Source: Sphingomonas sp.
GTDB lineage: Bacteria; Pseudomonadota; Alphaproteobacteria; Sphingomonadales; Sphingomonadaceae
Reading direction: 5' to 3'
Length of the DNA: 64,000 nucleotides
Assembly: GCF_019746015.1 (NCBI RefSeq)
Contig: NZ_JAIESM010000009.1
Coordinates: forward strand, 1 to 64,000
A model generated the notes under the pieces. It had not been told where the DNA came from, made no database searches, and worked only from the letters and a program-made list of their open reading frames with translations. Position 1 is the stretch's first letter. Every line of letters begins with the position of its first letter. A program made the position numbers and the translations under genes. Shown piece after piece: positions 7,996 to 18,199 of the stretch.

Positions 7996-10388
7996 CCCTG
8001 CGACGTGATCCCCGGCGGCGGCACCGCGGCCAGTTCGTCCGCCTCGCTCCAGTCGATCGCGACCAGTGGCTGGGTGAGCGCGAGGTTCAATGCCTCGTCC
8101 GCATGGCGAATCGGCACGATTTCCAGCCCTTCCAGAATGTTGGCGGGCAGCTCGGCCAGGTCCTTGCGGTTTTCCTCGGGGATCAGCACCGTCTTGATGC
8201 CGCCGCGCAGCGCCGCCAGCAGCTTTTCCTTCAGACCCCCGATCGGCAGCACCCGGCCACGCAGCGTGACTTCGCCCGTCATCGCCACGTCGCGCCGCAC
8301 CGGCACACCGGTCAGCGTCGAGACGATCGAGGTAACGAGGCCGATGCCGGCCGACGGGCCATCCTTCGGCACCGCGCCTTCGGGCAGGTGGATGTGCAGG
8401 TCTTTGCGCGCAAAGATGCTGGGCTTGATGCCATAGGCCGGCGCGCGCGCCTTGACGAAGCTGAGCGCGGCCTCGACCGATTCCTTCATCACCTCGCCCA
8501 GCTTGCCGGTGGTCTTGATGCCGCCCTTGCCGGCCACGGTCACGCTTTCGATGGTCAGCAATTCGCCACCCACCTCGGTCCAGGCAAGCCCCGTCACGGC
8601 GCCGATCTGATGCTCTTCCTCGCTCATGCCGAAGCGGAACTTCTGCACCCCGGCATAATCAGCCAGATTGTCGGGCGTGATGACGACCTGCTCGGCCTTG
8701 CCCTCCAGAATGCGGCGCAGCGCCTTGCGGGCGAGCTTGGCAATCTCGCGCTCCAGCGTGCGCACGCCCGCCTCGCGCGTGTAATAGCGGATCAGCGCGC
8801 GCAGCCCTTCGTTGGTGAGCGTGAACTCGCCCTCCTTCAGCCCGTGCGCCTCCACCTGCTTGGCGATCAGGTGGCGCTCGGCGATCTCGACCTTCTCATC
8901 CTCGGTATAGCCTTCCAGCCGGATGATCTCCATGCGGTCGAGCAAAGGCTGCGGCAGGTTGAGCGTGTTCGCGGTGCACACGAACATCACGTCGGACAGG
9001 TCGATATCGATTTCCAGATAATGGTCCTGGAACTTGTTGTTCTGTTCCGGGTCCAGCACTTCGAGCAGGGCAGAGGCCGGATCGCCGCGGAAATCCTGGC
9101 CCAGCTTGTCGATCTCGTCGAGCAGGAACAGCGGGTTGGAACTGCCCGCCTTGCGCAGGTTCGACACGATCTTGCCGGGCAGCGAGCCGATATAGGTGCG
9201 CCGGTGGCCGCGGATTTCGGCCTCGTCGCGCACGCCGCCCAGCGACTGGCGGACGAATTCGCGCCCCGTCGCCTTGGCGATCGACTTGCCAAGGCTGGTC
9301 TTGCCGACGCCCGGCGGGCCGACCAGGCACAGGATCGGGCCTTTCAGCTTGTTGGTGCGCGCCTGCACCGCCAGATATTCGACGATCCGGTCCTTCACCT
9401 TTTCCAGCGCATAATGATCCTGGTCCAGGATCGCCTGCGCCGCCGCAATGTCGCGCTTCAGCTTCGATTTCTTGCCCCAGGGCAGGCCCAGCAGCACGTC
9501 GAGATAATTGCGCACGACGGTCGCCTCCGCCGACATCGGCGCCATCGTCTTCAGCTTCTTCAGCTCGCTCTGCGCCTTGCCGCGCGCTTCCTTCGACAGT
9601 TTCAGCGTGGCGATCTTGTGGGTCAGCTCGGCAACTTCGTCGCCCTCGCCCTCCTCGCCCTCATTGCCCAGCTCGCGCTGGATCGCCTTCAGCTGTTCGT
9701 TGAGGTAATATTCGCGCTGGGTCTTCTCCATCTGGCGCTTCACGCGGCTGCGGATCTTCTTTTCCACCTGCAGCACGCCCAGTTCGCCCTCCATGAAGGC
9801 AAACACCATTTCCAGCCGCTTCTGGGGATCGCGCTCCATCAGCAGCGCCTGCTTGTCGGCCACCTTCACCTGAATGTTGGCGGCCACCGAATCGGCAAGG
9901 CGCGACGGATCGTCGATCTCGGCCAGCTGCACCGTGGTTTCGGCGGGCAGCTTGCGGTTGAGCCGCGCGTAATTTTCGAACTGGTCGACCACCGAGCGCA
10001 TCAGCCCGGCGGTCTCGCGGTTCTGCTCGGTGGTGTCGTCGCCCGCTTCGGCCTCGATCAGCTCGACCTCGGCGACCAGATGGCCGCGATCATCCTGCAT
10101 CTGCGCCAGCCGCGCGCGCTGCTTGCCTTCCACCAGCACCCGCACGGTGCCATCGGGCAGCTTCAGCAGCTGGAGCACATGCGCGGTGACGCCGATATCG
10201 TACAGGTCCTCGCGGCCGGGATCGTCCTCGGCCGGGTCGAGCTGGGCGACCAGGAAAATCTCCTTGGTCTCGCCCATCGCGGCTTCCAGCGCGGCGACGG
10301 ACTTGTCGCGGCCGACGAACAACGGCACGATCATGTGCGGAAAAACGACGATGTCGCGCAGCGGCAATACGGGATAAACGGTCTTCAT
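7980..10388 (-). CDS. lon: ATP-dependent Lon protease (LonA)
   Basis: This 802-aa AAA+ protease degrades misfolded and regulatory proteins in the cytoplasm. The N domain starts [20 protein letters not shown]. Walker A GPPGVGKT has its Lys near residue 363, followed by [20 protein letters not shown] (Walker B) and the sensor region. The protease domain has [10 protein letters not shown] with catalytic Ser679, and the Lys dyad lies near [11 protein letters not shown]. The start was chosen from the family N terminus and a GGAG ribosome site 5 nt upstream; a 139-residue upstream extension of the frame is antisense to the M1 peptidase. A sigma32-like promoter lies upstream. Confidence 0.97.
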   Translation of the reverse strand: MKTVYPVLPLRDIVVFPHMIVPLFVGRDKSVAALEAAMGETKEIFLVAQLDPAEDDPGREDLYDIGVTAHVLQLLKLPDGTVRVLVEGKQRARLAQMQDDRGHLVAEVELIEAEAGDDTTEQNRETAGLMRSVVDQFENYARLNRKLPAETTVQLAEIDDPSRLADSVAANIQVKVADKQALLMERDPQKRLEMVFAFMEGELGVLQVEKKIRSRVKRQMEKTQREYYLNEQLKAIQRELGNEGEEGEGDEVAELTHKIATLKLSKEARGKAQSELKKLKTMAPMSAEATVVRNYLDVLLGLPWGKKSKLKRDIAAAQAILDQDHYALEKVKDRIVEYLAVQARTNKLKGPILCLVGPPGVGKTSLGKSIAKATGREFVRQSLGGVRDEAEIRGHRRTYIGSLPGKIVSNLRKAGSSNPLFLLDEIDKLGQDFRGDPASALLEVLDPEQNNKFQDHYLEIDIDLSDVMFVCTANTLNLPQPLLDRMEIIRLEGYTEDEKVEIAERHLIAKQVEAHGLKEGEFTLTNEGLRALIRYYTREAGVRTLEREIAKLARKALRRILEGKAEQVVITPDNLADYAGVQKFRFGMSEEEHQIGAVTGLAWTEVGGELLTIESVTVAGKGGIKTTGKLGEVMKESVEAALSFVKARAPAYGIKPSIFARKDLHIHLPEGAVPKDGPSAGIGLVTSIVSTLTGVPVRRDVAMTGEVTLRGRVLPIGGLKEKLLAALRGGIKTVLIPEENRKDLAELPANILEGLEIVPIRHADEALNLALTQPLVAIDWSEADELAAVPPPGITSQGAVPH

Positions 10389-12159
10389 GCGATCTCCGGC
10401 GGCGCCGATCCGGCGCGTAACTTTCCATCTATATGGGACGGAAACAGCACGCATCAATCGGCTTTGGCTACTGGCTGCCGCAAGCCTGTTGACAATTGGT
10501 GCATCCCCACCGCCCGCACCGCCCAAGGGCCTGCCGCCGCTGACCAAGCAGACCGAGCGTTCGGGCGGACCGGTCGACCCCGACCAGGCCAAGCTGCAGT
10601 TCGACCATGCCGACCTGTCGCTGGAAGTGTTTCCGGAGAAACAGGCGATCAGCGGCCGCGCGGTGCTGAGCTTCACCGCGCGCGCGCCGCTCGACCGGCT
10701 GGTGCTGGACCTTGACCGCAACCTGCCGGTGCGCGGCGTTGCGATCAACGGCCAGACGCTGAAACCGGGCGCGTGGAGCAATCCCGAAGGGCGGCTGACC
10801 ATCACCCTGCCGCGCGCGGCCGCCGCCGGCGAGCAGGTGAACGCGCGGATCGACTATGCCGGCACGCCGCATGTCGCGGTCAACCCGCCCTGGGACGACG
10901 GCTTTGTATGGACGCGCACCCGCGACGGCAAACCCTGGGTGGCGACGACGGCGGAAGGCTATGGCTGCGACCTGTTCTGGCCGTGCCTGGACTTTCCCAA
11001 GGGAGAGCCCCGGCTGGTCGACCTGCGCATCACCGTGCCGCGCGGGCTGGTGGCGCCGGGCAATGGCGTGCTGATCGATACCGAAAAGCTGTCGGGCGGG
11101 CGCAGCCGCTGGCACTGGCGGGTGAAACAGCCCAACAGCTATGGCATCGCCATCAATGCGGGGCCGTACCAGCTGATCACCGCGCCGTACCGAAGCCGCT
11201 ATGGCAATTCGGTGCCGATGCAGCTGTGGCATCTGGCCGGCAACCGCGCCAAGGCCGAGGCACTGTTCGCCGAATTCGCGCCCGCGCTGGACTTCATGGA
11301 AAGCGTGATCGGCCCCTATCCCTTTGGCGACGAGAAAGTGGGCGTGGTCGAAGCGCCGCACCTGGGCATGGAGCACCAGACGATCAACGCCTATGGCAAT
11401 GGCTATGGCAAGTCGATCGACGGGTTCGACCAGATTTTCCAGCACGAGCTGAGCCATGAATGGTTCGGCAACCAGCTGACCGCGGCCGACTGGGACGATT
11501 ACTGGCTGCACGAGGGGTTCGCCCAGTACATGCAGCCGCTCTATGGCCGCTGGCGCGAGGGCGAGGCGCGCTATGCCGCGATGATGTCTGCCATCCGGGG
11601 GCGGATCGAGAACCGCGCGCCGATGGTCTCCGGCCAGAGCCGCACCGAGGAAGAGGTTTACGAGATCAAGAATGGCGGCCCCGGCCCCGACATTTACTAC
11701 AAGGGCGCCTGGGTGCTGCACACGCTGCGCTGGCTGATCGGCGACGACGCGTTTTTCGAGAGCACGACGCGGCTGGTCTATGGCCGGCCCGATCCGCGCC
11801 CGGGCAATTTCCAGCCGCGCTATGCCACGACCGCCGAGTTCCAGCAGATCGTCGCCAGGACGGCGGGGCGCGATCTGGGCTGGTTCTTCGACGCCTATCT
11901 GCGCCGCGCCGCGCTGCCCGAGCTGGTGATGACACGGCGCGGCGGGCAGATGACGCTGGAATGGGTCGCCGGCGGCCCCTTCCCCATGCCGGTGGAGGTC
12001 GAGCTGGACGGCAAGGTGAACCGCATCGAGATGCCGGGCGGCCGCGCGACGCTGGCCGTGCCCGACGCCGCCCATGTCGTGCTCGACCCCGCCGCGCGCA
12101 TCCTGCGCCGCTCCGAAGCGGTCGAGCGCTTCCAGGCATGGCAGCGCGACCCCCGCTGA
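10387..12159 (+). CDS. M1 family zinc metallopeptidase (exported aminopeptidase)
   Basis: This protein of about 590 aa has the gluzincin signature HELSHEWFGNQ (His353, Glu354, His357) with the third ligand Glu376 in WLHEGFAQYM, and a GMEHQ motif in place of GAMEN. An N-terminal hydrophobic stretch (LWLLAAASLLTIGA) suggests export or membrane anchoring. The start is problematic. The only in-frame ATG shares its CATG with the lon start on the other strand, no ribosome site precedes it, and the alternatives are non-ATG codons near 10453-10489. A GATAAA at 10373-10378 would allow a leaderless transcript. The C-terminal domain is short, as in compact M1 peptidases. Confidence 0.9.
   Translation: MRSPAAPIRRVTFHLYGTETARINRLWLLAAASLLTIGASPPPAPPKGLPPLTKQTERSGGPVDPDQAKLQFDHADLSLEVFPEKQAISGRAVLSFTARAPLDRLVLDLDRNLPVRGVAINGQTLKPGAWSNPEGRLTITLPRAAAAGEQVNARIDYAGTPHVAVNPPWDDGFVWTRTRDGKPWVATTAEGYGCDLFWPCLDFPKGEPRLVDLRITVPRGLVAPGNGVLIDTEKLSGGRSRWHWRVKQPNSYGIAINAGPYQLITAPYRSRYGNSVPMQLWHLAGNRAKAEALFAEFAPALDFMESVIGPYPFGDEKVGVVEAPHLGMEHQTINAYGNGYGKSIDGFDQIFQHELSHEWFGNQLTAADWDDYWLHEGFAQYMQPLYGRWREGEARYAAMMSAIRGRIENRAPMVSGQSRTEEEVYEIKNGGPGPDIYYKGAWVLHTLRWLIGDDAFFESTTRLVYGRPDPRPGNFQPRYATTAEFQQIVARTAGRDLGWFFDAYLRRAALPELVMTRRGGQMTLEWVAGGPFPMPVEVELDGKVNRIEMPGGRATLAVPDAAHVVLDPAARILRRSEAVERFQAWQRDPR
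10431..10458 (-). promoter_or_regulatory. Heat-shock (RpoH-like) promoter candidate for lon
   Basis: Minus strand: ATTGATG (10458-10452) and CCATAT (10436-10431), with 18 bp between TTG and CCATAT. This resembles the alphaproteobacterial RpoH pattern cTTG-N17/18-CyTAT; the base before TTG is A rather than C. It also reads as a sigma70 site (TTGATG-N17-ATATAG). Start of transcription would fall about 36 nt before the lon ATG. Confidence 0.55.
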
Positions 12160-12220
12160 GCCGGGTTGCGCAGACGCTGCATTATCTGTATTACTTCAGT
12201 ATAACAGCTGGAGCGCAGCC

Positions 12221-12811
12221 ATGATCTCGATGCCGGTCGGATTGCCGGGGCTGCTCGCCTTTGGGCTGGGCCTCGCCCTGTTCCTCATCGCGCTGCTCGC
12301 CGCCCGCCAGCGGGCGACCGTGCCGGCGGTCAGCGGCGGCAAGCGCGATGCGCGGTCAATTCCCTGGATCATCCTGCAGGGCGTGGGCATTTTCATCGCC
12401 GGCTTCGGCCCGATAAACCGCACGCTCGATTTCTGGTCTGCCCGCGCACTGATCGACGGCGCGGTGGTGTTGCTGCTGATGCTGGCGGCGGTGGCGCTGT
12501 TCCACTGGTCGTCGCGCGCGATGGGACGCAACTGGGCGCTGGTTGCCCGCACGCGCGGCGACGGCACGCTTGTCACCACCGGCCCCTTCGCCCTGGTGCG
12601 CAACCCCATCTATGTCGCGCTCGCGCTGTTCATGCTGGCCATGGCCATCGCCTATGGCCATTTTTTGCAACTTGTGCTGGCCGTCCCCGTTTACGGTTTT
12701 GCCACCTATATGCGGGTGATGAGCGAGGAGCGCGTGCTGCACGCCACGTTCGGCGCCGCCTATGACGCGTATCGCGCGCGGGTGAAGCGCTTCGTGCCGG
12801 GGCTGTTCTAG
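12221..12811 (+). CDS. Isoprenylcysteine carboxyl methyltransferase-like membrane protein
   Basis: This 196-aa protein has about five hydrophobic segments. Its C-terminal half carries DGTLVTTGPFALVRNPIYVA followed by a helix and YMRVMSEERVL, then FGAAYDAYRARVKRFVPGLF. That is the pattern of the ICMT/PEMT family of integral-membrane SAM methyltransferases (VRNPIY and an E-rich C-terminal motif). The substrate in bacteria is unknown and should not be assumed to be a prenylated protein. The ATG is preceded by GGAG 8 nt upstream. It stands between the M1 peptidase and trpF with short gaps and may be independently expressed. Confidence 0.85.
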   Translation: MISMPVGLPGLLAFGLGLALFLIALLAARQRATVPAVSGGKRDARSIPWIILQGVGIFIAGFGPINRTLDFWSARALIDGAVVLLLMLAAVALFHWSSRAMGRNWALVARTRGDGTLVTTGPFALVRNPIYVALALFMLAMAIAYGHFLQLVLAVPVYGFATYMRVMSEERVLHATFGAAYDAYRARVKRFVPGLF

Positions 12812-12858
12812 CCAGGCGCTCAACCCCGGCCCTTCCGCTGGCGGCCACGCGCGCCTAT

Positions 12859-13503
12859 GTGGCGGCGATGCCCGTGCAGGTAAAGATTTGCGGCCTGTCG
12901 ACGCCGGAGACGCTGGATGCGGCGATCGGCGGCGGGGTCGCGCATGTCGGGCTGATGTTCTATCCGCCCTCCCCGCGCCATCTGGAGGTTGCGCAGGCGG
13001 CCGCGCTCGCCGCGCGCATTCCGGGCCATGTCGGCCGGGTGGGCGTGTTCGTCGATCCCGATGACGCGCTGGTCGATGCGGCAATTGCCGCCGCCGGGCT
13101 CGATACGCTGCAGGTTCACCGCGCCACGCCCGCGCGGCTGGCGGCATTGCGGGCGCGCACGGGCCGGCGGATATGGGCAGCGGTCGCGGTGCGCCAGCGT
13201 GCCGATCTGGCGGCGGCGGCGGACCATGCCGGGGCCGCCGACCTGATCCTTTATGATGCCAAGACGCCCGATGGCGCGCTGCCCGGCGGCATGGGGGTGC
13301 GGTTCGACTGGGAGCTGCTGCGCGGTTTCCGCTCGCCGCTGCCCTGGGCACTGTCTGGCGGGTTGACGGCTGAAGTGCTGCCGGTGGCGGTCGCCCAGTC
13401 GGGCGCGCGGCTGGTCGATGTCTCCTCCGGCGTCGAAACCGCGCCGGGCATCAAGGATGTGGACAAGATCGCCGCATTCCTTAAAGCCGCGCAGCAGTTA
13501 TGA
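12859..13503 (+). CDS. trpF: Phosphoribosylanthranilate isomerase
   Basis: TrpF catalyses the isomerisation of phosphoribosylanthranilate in tryptophan biosynthesis. The sequence [17 protein letters not shown] carries the conserved KICG with the catalytic Cys, [10 protein letters not shown] matches the conserved (F)xxxSPR loop, and [12 protein letters not shown] plus [15 protein letters not shown] form the phosphate-binding C terminus (ending KIAAFLKAA). The length of about 214 aa is normal. Start is GTG 12859 or ATG 12868; neither has a strong ribosome site. The stop overlaps trpB by 4 nt, making it the first gene of the trpFBA-accD-folC cluster. No trp leader peptide or attenuator was seen upstream. 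Confidence 0.96.
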   Translation: MAAMPVQVKICGLSTPETLDAAIGGGVAHVGLMFYPPSPRHLEVAQAAALAARIPGHVGRVGVFVDPDDALVDAAIAAAGLDTLQVHRATPARLAALRARTGRRIWAAVAVRQRADLAAAADHAGAADLILYDAKTPDGALPGGMGVRFDWELLRGFRSPLPWALSGGLTAEVLPVAVAQSGARLVDVSSGVETAPGIKDVDKIAAFLKAAQQL

Positions 13504-14729
13504 ACGCACCCAATTCCTTCCGGGCACAGCCCGATGAGCGCGGCCATTTCGGCGATTATGGCGGCCGTTATGTCGCCGAAACGCTGATGCCGCTGATCCT
13601 GGAGCTGGACCGTGCCTATCGCGCGGCGCAGGCCGACCCGAGCTTTGCCGCCGAGTTCGACGATCTGCTGGAACATTATGTCGGCCGCCCGAGCCCGCTC
13701 TATTTCGCCGAGCGGCTGACCGAGGAACTGCGCAAGGGTGCGCCCGAGGGCATGGGCGCGCAAATCTGGTTCAAGCGCGACGAGCTCAATCACACCGGCG
13801 CGCACAAGATCAACAATTGCATCGGCCAGATCCTGCTCGCCCGCCGCATGGGCAAGACGCGGATCATCGCGGAGACGGGCGCGGGCCAGCACGGCGTGGC
13901 CACCGCCACCGTCTGCGCACGCTTTGGCCTGCCCTGCGTCATCTATATGGGCGCGCGCGATATCGAGCGGCAGCAGCCCAATGTGTTCCGCATGAAGCTG
14001 CTCGGCGCCGAAGTCCGCCCGGTGACGAGCGGTGCGGCGACGCTGAAAGACGCGATGAATGAGGGGCTGCGCGACTGGGTCGCGAACGTCCACGATACCT
14101 TTTACATCATCGGCACGGCGGCAGGCCCGCACCCTTACCCCGAGCTGGTGCGCGATTTTCAAAGCGTGATCGGGCGCGAGGCGCGCGCGCAGATGCTCGC
14201 CCGCACCGGCCGCCTGCCCGATCTGCTGGTGGCGGCAATCGGGGGCGGATCGAACGCGATCGGCCTGTTCCACCCCTTCCTGGACGATGCCGGCGTGAAA
14301 ATGCTCGGTGTCGAGGCGGCCGGGCACGGGCTCGACAAGCAGCATGCCGCCAGCCTGGCCGGCGGCGCGCCGGGTATTCTGCACGGCAACAAGACCTATC
14401 TGCTGCAGGACGAGGACGGCCAGATTACCGAGGCGCATTCGATCTCGGCCGGGCTCGATTATCCCGGCATCGGGCCGGAACATGCGTGGCTGAAGGATAT
14501 CGGCCGCGTCGATTACACCAGCGCCACCGATGGCGAGGCGCTGGACGCCTTCCAGCTGCTCTGCCGCACCGAAGGGATCATCCCCGCGCTGGAGCCTTCG
14601 CATGCCATCGCGGCGGTTGCCAAGATCGCCCCGACGATGCGCGACGACCAGATCATCCTCGCCAACCTGTGCGGGCGCGGTGACAAGGACATCTTCACCG
14701 TTGCCGAGGCGTTGGGGACGGCGCTGTGA
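13500..14729 (+). CDS. trpB: Tryptophan synthase beta subunit
   Basis: TrpB condenses indole with serine using PLP. The 409-aa protein contains HTGAHKINN with the PLP lysine at residue 103, [14 protein letters not shown], the phosphate-binding [23 protein letters not shown] and the C-terminal [17 protein letters not shown]. Length and motifs match TrpB1. The start overlaps trpF by 4 nt. The stop TGA overlaps the GTG start of the next gene; in typical relatives the next gene would be trpA, but here a foreign-looking gene intervenes. Confidence 0.98.
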   Translation: MNAPNSFRAQPDERGHFGDYGGRYVAETLMPLILELDRAYRAAQADPSFAAEFDDLLEHYVGRPSPLYFAERLTEELRKGAPEGMGAQIWFKRDELNHTGAHKINNCIGQILLARRMGKTRIIAETGAGQHGVATATVCARFGLPCVIYMGARDIERQQPNVFRMKLLGAEVRPVTSGAATLKDAMNEGLRDWVANVHDTFYIIGTAAGPHPYPELVRDFQSVIGREARAQMLARTGRLPDLLVAAIGGGSNAIGLFHPFLDDAGVKMLGVEAAGHGLDKQHAASLAGGAPGILHGNKTYLLQDEDGQITEAHSISAGLDYPGIGPEHAWLKDIGRVDYTSATDGEALDAFQLLCRTEGIIPALEPSHAIAAVAKIAPTMRDDQIILANLCGRGDKDIFTVAEALGTAL

Positions 14730-15214
14730 GCGACTCGTTGAGATTCCGTGTGATTACAGCAGCCGTCGTTGCGGCACTAACCGTTTTCTGTGTCTGGTTT
14801 GCAACTCAGCTTCTAAATCTCTCATCAAGTGCGCCGGCTTATAACGTCCTCGCCGCTATTTTTTTAGCTGCAAGCATCTGGACCTTTGTCGTCAACCAAA
14901 TGAAATTAAAGTTGCCCCGTGAGTATGCTCGCGATGCCCTCAAGAGTCGCACTTTAATCTTAACTTTAGGCTTGTTTTTATCACTCGCTATGATCTGGGC
15001 GATTGGTAGATCTGCGGTCGAGTGGGCGATTGAGCCAGATATTTCCGATCTTGGCCCCTGTGGGCGATTCACATTGGATTTATGTGGCACGACAGACTTG
15101 AATTCAGAACGAAGAGACTTGGCTATGAAACTAGTTGATCGAATTGCAGCCGCTTCTTTTCTGACAGCTCCGATAAGCCTTGCCGTTCCAAGGGTGCGTA
15201 GTTGGTTTCAATGA
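14726..15214 (+). CDS. Orphan low-GC membrane protein inserted between trpB and trpA
   Basis: This 162-aa protein of unknown function has three clear hydrophobic segments (about residues 8-30, 40-58 and 74-93). A short polar region with two cysteines ([12 protein letters not shown], about 112-123) follows, then a weaker C-terminal hydrophobic stretch ([14 protein letters not shown]). No family was recognised. The GTG start overlaps the trpB stop (GTGA) and its TGA overlaps the trpA ATG (ATGA), so it is placed to be co-translated with the trp genes. Base composition differs sharply: a hand count of 14881-15000 gives about 44% GC, against about 70% for 15241-15300 in trpA. Codons such as TTA, AAT and ATT, rare nearby, are frequent. 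It looks acquired by transfer. Confidence 0.75.
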   Translation: MSDSLRFRVITAAVVAALTVFCVWFATQLLNLSSSAPAYNVLAAIFLAASIWTFVVNQMKLKLPREYARDALKSRTLILTLGLFLSLAMIWAIGRSAVEWAIEPDISDLGPCGRFTLDLCGTTDLNSERRDLAMKLVDRIAAASFLTAPISLAVPRVRSWFQ

Positions 15215-15999
15215 CCCGCCTCGCCACCGCTTTCCCCGCCGACCGGGCTGCACTCGTCACCTTCGTGACGGCGGGCGATGGCCCCACTCCTGCGATCCTC
15301 GATGCGCTCGTCGAAGGCGGCGCCGACGTGATCGAACTCGGCATGCCGTTCACCGATCCGATGGCCGATGGCCCCGCCATCCAGGCGGCGAACCTGCGCA
15401 GCCTCGCCGCCGGCACGACCACGGCCGACATCCTGGCGATCGCCGCCGGTTTCCGCGCGCGCCACCCCCATGTGCCGCTGGTGCTGATGGGCTATGCCAA
15501 CCCGATGCTGCGGCGCGGGGGCGACTGGTTCGCGCATACGGCTGCGAAGGCAGGCGTCGATGGCGTGATCTGCGTCGATCTGCCGCCCGAGGAGGATGAA
15601 CTCGCCCCCGCGCTTGCCGCGCACGGCCTGGCCTTCATCCGCCTCGCCACCCCAACTACCGACGCGGCCCGGCTGCCCGCCGTGCTGAACGGGGCGAGCG
15701 GCTTTCTCTATTATGTCTCGGTCGCCGGCATCACCGGGCTGCAACAGGCGGCACAAGCCAGCATCGAGGAGGCGGTTGCCCGGCTGAAAAGCCAGACCGA
15801 CCTGCCCGTTGCGGTCGGCTTTGGCGTGCGCACGCCCGAACAGGCCGAGGCGATTGCCCGCGTGGCCGATGGCGTGGTGGTCGGCTCCGCCCTGGTCGAG
15901 CTGGTCGCCGCGCATGGTGCCGATGCGGCCGAACCCGTGCGCGCCTTCACCGCCGCGCTTGCGCAAGCCGTCCACAACGCGCAAAGGGATGGCGCATGA
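15211..15999 (+). CDS. trpA: Tryptophan synthase alpha subunit
   Basis: TrpA cleaves indole-3-glycerol phosphate and channels indole to TrpB. The 262-aa TIM barrel includes [18 protein letters not shown], in which Glu42 and Asp53 correspond to the catalytic Glu49 and Asp60 of the enteric enzyme. It also has [33 protein letters not shown] and [10 protein letters not shown], then [10 protein letters not shown] for phosphate binding. The start ATG 15211 overlaps the orphan gene's stop by 4 nt; an upstream in-frame TTG lies inside that gene and is unlikely to be used. It overlaps accD by 4 nt. Confidence 0.97.
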   Translation: MTRLATAFPADRAALVTFVTAGDGPTPAILDALVEGGADVIELGMPFTDPMADGPAIQAANLRSLAAGTTTADILAIAAGFRARHPHVPLVLMGYANPMLRRGGDWFAHTAAKAGVDGVICVDLPPEEDELAPALAAHGLAFIRLATPTTDAARLPAVLNGASGFLYYVSVAGITGLQQAAQASIEEAVARLKSQTDLPVAVGFGVRTPEQAEAIARVADGVVVGSALVELVAAHGADAAEPVRAFTAALAQAVHNAQRDGA

Positions 16000-16847
16000 G
16001 CTGGCTGTCGAGCGTCCGCAACGCGCTGTCCCTGGTTTCCAAGCGCGAAACCCCCGACAATCTCTGGCACAAGTGCAAGGGATGCGGGCAGATGGTGTTC
16101 ACCAAGGAACTGGCCGACAATCTCCATGTCTGCCCGCATTGCCAGCACCATGAGCGGATCGGCCCGAAGGAACGCTTCGCGCAGCTGTTCGATGCCGGAT
16201 CGATGCAGCAGCTGCCGGCGCCGAAGGTGACCGAGGACCCGCTGAAGTTCCGCGACTCGAAGCGTTATGCCGACCGGCTGCGCGCCGCCCGCGCCGCCAC
16301 CAATGAAAGCGACGCGCTGGTCAATGCGCGCGGGCTGATCGGCGGTTATCGCGCGGTGGTGGGCGTGCAGGATTTCGCCTTCATGGGCGGATCGATGGGC
16401 CTGGCCGTGGGCGAGGCGTTCGTCGCCGGCGTGGAAGCCGCGATTGCCGACAAGGCGCCCTATATCATCTTCACCGCATCGGGCGGCGCGCGCATGCAGG
16501 AAGGCATATTGAGCCTGATGCAGATGCCGCGCTCGACCGTGGCGATCCAGATGCTGCACGATGCCGGCCTGCCCTATATCGTGGTGCTGACCGATCCCAC
16601 CTCGGGCGGGGTGATGGCGGCCTATGCGATGCTGGGCGATGTGCAGATTGCAGAGCCCGGCGCGACGCTGGCCTTTACCGGGCGCCGCGTGATCGAGAAC
16701 ACGATCCGCGAAAAGCTGCCCGACGATTTCCAGACGTCGGAATATCTGCTGGCGCACGGCATGATCGACATGATCACCCCGCGCCGCGAGCTGCCGGAAA
16801 CGCTGGCAAGGCTGATCGGCTATCTCTGCGCGAAGCAGGCGGCCTAG
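15996..16847 (+). CDS. accD: Acetyl-CoA carboxylase carboxyltransferase beta subunit
   Basis: AccD forms the carboxyltransferase with AccA and makes malonyl-CoA for fatty acid synthesis. The 283-aa protein has the N-terminal zinc ribbon C27-x2-C30...C46-x2-C49 (CKGCGQMV and CPHC), then the crotonase-like core with [33 protein letters not shown] and [20 protein letters not shown]. The start overlaps trpA by 4 nt. The trpA-accD-folC order is widespread in proteobacteria and supports the assignment. Nothing is unusual in length or composition. Confidence 0.98.
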   Translation: MSWLSSVRNALSLVSKRETPDNLWHKCKGCGQMVFTKELADNLHVCPHCQHHERIGPKERFAQLFDAGSMQQLPAPKVTEDPLKFRDSKRYADRLRAARAATNESDALVNARGLIGGYRAVVGVQDFAFMGGSMGLAVGEAFVAGVEAAIADKAPYIIFTASGGARMQEGILSLMQMPRSTVAIQMLHDAGLPYIVVLTDPTSGGVMAAYAMLGDVQIAEPGATLAFTGRRVIENTIREKLPDDFQTSEYLLAHGMIDMITPRRELPETLARLIGYLCAKQAA

Positions 16848-16873
16848 CGCCGCGCGCCACGCCGCCCCGCACC

Positions 16874-18199
16874 ATGCCGGACCACGCCCGTTCCACCTCG
16901 CCCGCGGTGCAGGCCCAGCTTGACCGGCTGTGGGCGCTTTCCCCCGGCGCCGACATTTTGGGGCTGGACCGCATCGAGCGGCTGCTCGCGCGGCTGGGCG
17001 ACCCGCAGCATCGGCTGCCGCCGGTGTTCCACGTCGCCGGGACCAATGGCAAGGGGTCGACCTGCGCGTTTCTGCGCGCCGCGCTGGAGGCGGCCGGCCA
17101 CCGCGTGCATGCCTATACCAGCCCGCATCTGGTGCGCTTCAACGAACGCATCCGCATTGCCGGGCAGCTGATCGGCGATGATGCGCTGGCGCCGCTGCTG
17201 GCTGAGGTGCTGGACGCCGGCGGCGATATTGGCGCGAGCTTTTTCGAGGTGACGACGGCGGCGGCCTTCCTGGCCTTTGCGCGCAACCCGGCCGATGCCT
17301 GCATCATCGAGGTCGGGCTGGGCGGGCGGCTGGACGCGACCAATGTGATCGCGGCACCGCTCGCCACCGGCATCGCGCAGCTGGGCCTCGACCATCAGCA
17401 GTTTCTGGGCGACACCGTCGCGGCGATCGCGGCGGAAAAGGCCGGCATCGCCCGCGCAGCGGTGCCGCTGGTGACGATGGATTATCCGCCCGAAATTGTC
17501 GCGGTGGTGGCGGGCGTCGCCGCCCGCGCCGGCGGGGCGGTGATGGCGATGGGGCGTGACTGGTCCGTCTCGGCCGATGAGGGCGCGGTGACCTATGCCG
17601 ATGCGCAAGGGTCGCTCACCCTGCCGCTGCCGCGCCTGCCCGGCGCGCATCAGGCGCAGAATCTGGGGCTGGCGGTGGCGATGCTGCGGCATCAGCAGCC
17701 GCTCAATGTGCCGGAGCACGCGCTGGCGGCGGCGGCGCTGGGCGCGACCTGGCCCGCGCGGATGCAGCGGCTGGATCGCGGGCCGCTCCTCGCGCTGCTG
17801 CCGGCGGGAAGCGCGCTGTGGCTGGATGGCGGGCATAATCCGGCGGCGGCCGCGGCGATCAGCCTCGCCGCGCGGGCCGAGGCGCGCGAACGGCCGCTTC
17901 ACCTGGTGCTGGGCATGCTGGCGAACAAGGATGCGCCGGGGCTGCTTGCCGCCTTTGCACCCGTCGCGCGCGCGCTCCACGCGGTGCCGGTGGCCGATCA
18001 TGCCTGTCACCCGCCCGAGGAACTGGCCGCGGCCGCGCGTCAGGCCGGCGTCGCGGCGGCGGCCCACGCCACCGTCGCCGATGCACTCCGCGCGATCAGC
18101 GCCGGCGCCGATCCGGCCGCGCCGCCCGCCGTACTGATTCTGGGCTCGCTCTATCTGGCGGGCGAAGTGCTCGCCGAAAACGGGATGTTGCCGGATTAA
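16874..18199 (+). CDS. folC: Bifunctional dihydrofolate synthase / folylpolyglutamate synthase
   Basis: FolC adds glutamate to dihydropteroate and to reduced folates. This 441-aa Mur-ligase-family protein has the P-loop HVAGTNGKGSTCAFLRAALE, the following AYTSPHLVRFNERIRI loop, EVTTAAAFLAFA, the conserved EVGLGGRLDATNV and GLDHQQFLGDTVAAIAAEKA. The C-terminal domain has LDGGHNPAAAAAI. It is 26 bp downstream of accD and ends in a 4-nt convergent overlap with the AmpG-like gene, with no obvious terminator between them. Confidence 0.96.
   Translation: MPDHARSTSPAVQAQLDRLWALSPGADILGLDRIERLLARLGDPQHRLPPVFHVAGTNGKGSTCAFLRAALEAAGHRVHAYTSPHLVRFNERIRIAGQLIGDDALAPLLAEVLDAGGDIGASFFEVTTAAAFLAFARNPADACIIEVGLGGRLDATNVIAAPLATGIAQLGLDHQQFLGDTVAAIAAEKAGIARAAVPLVTMDYPPEIVAVVAGVAARAGGAVMAMGRDWSVSADEGAVTYADAQGSLTLPLPRLPGAHQAQNLGLAVAMLRHQQPLNVPEHALAAAALGATWPARMQRLDRGPLLALLPAGSALWLDGGHNPAAAAAISLAARAEARERPLHLVLGMLANKDAPGLLAAFAPVARALHAVPVADHACHPPEELAAAARQAGVAAAAHATVADALRAISAGADPAAPPAVLILGSLYLAGEVLAENGMLPD

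Noticed and set aside
7824..10715. A 963-aa open frame on the plus strand opposite lon
   Set aside because: It has no start context or recognisable domain and mirrors lon codon structure; high-GC genes routinely leave long open antisense frames.
12812..12858. A trp leader peptide or attenuator upstream of trpF
   Set aside because: Only 47 bp separate the previous stop from trpF, with no Trp codon run or competing hairpins.
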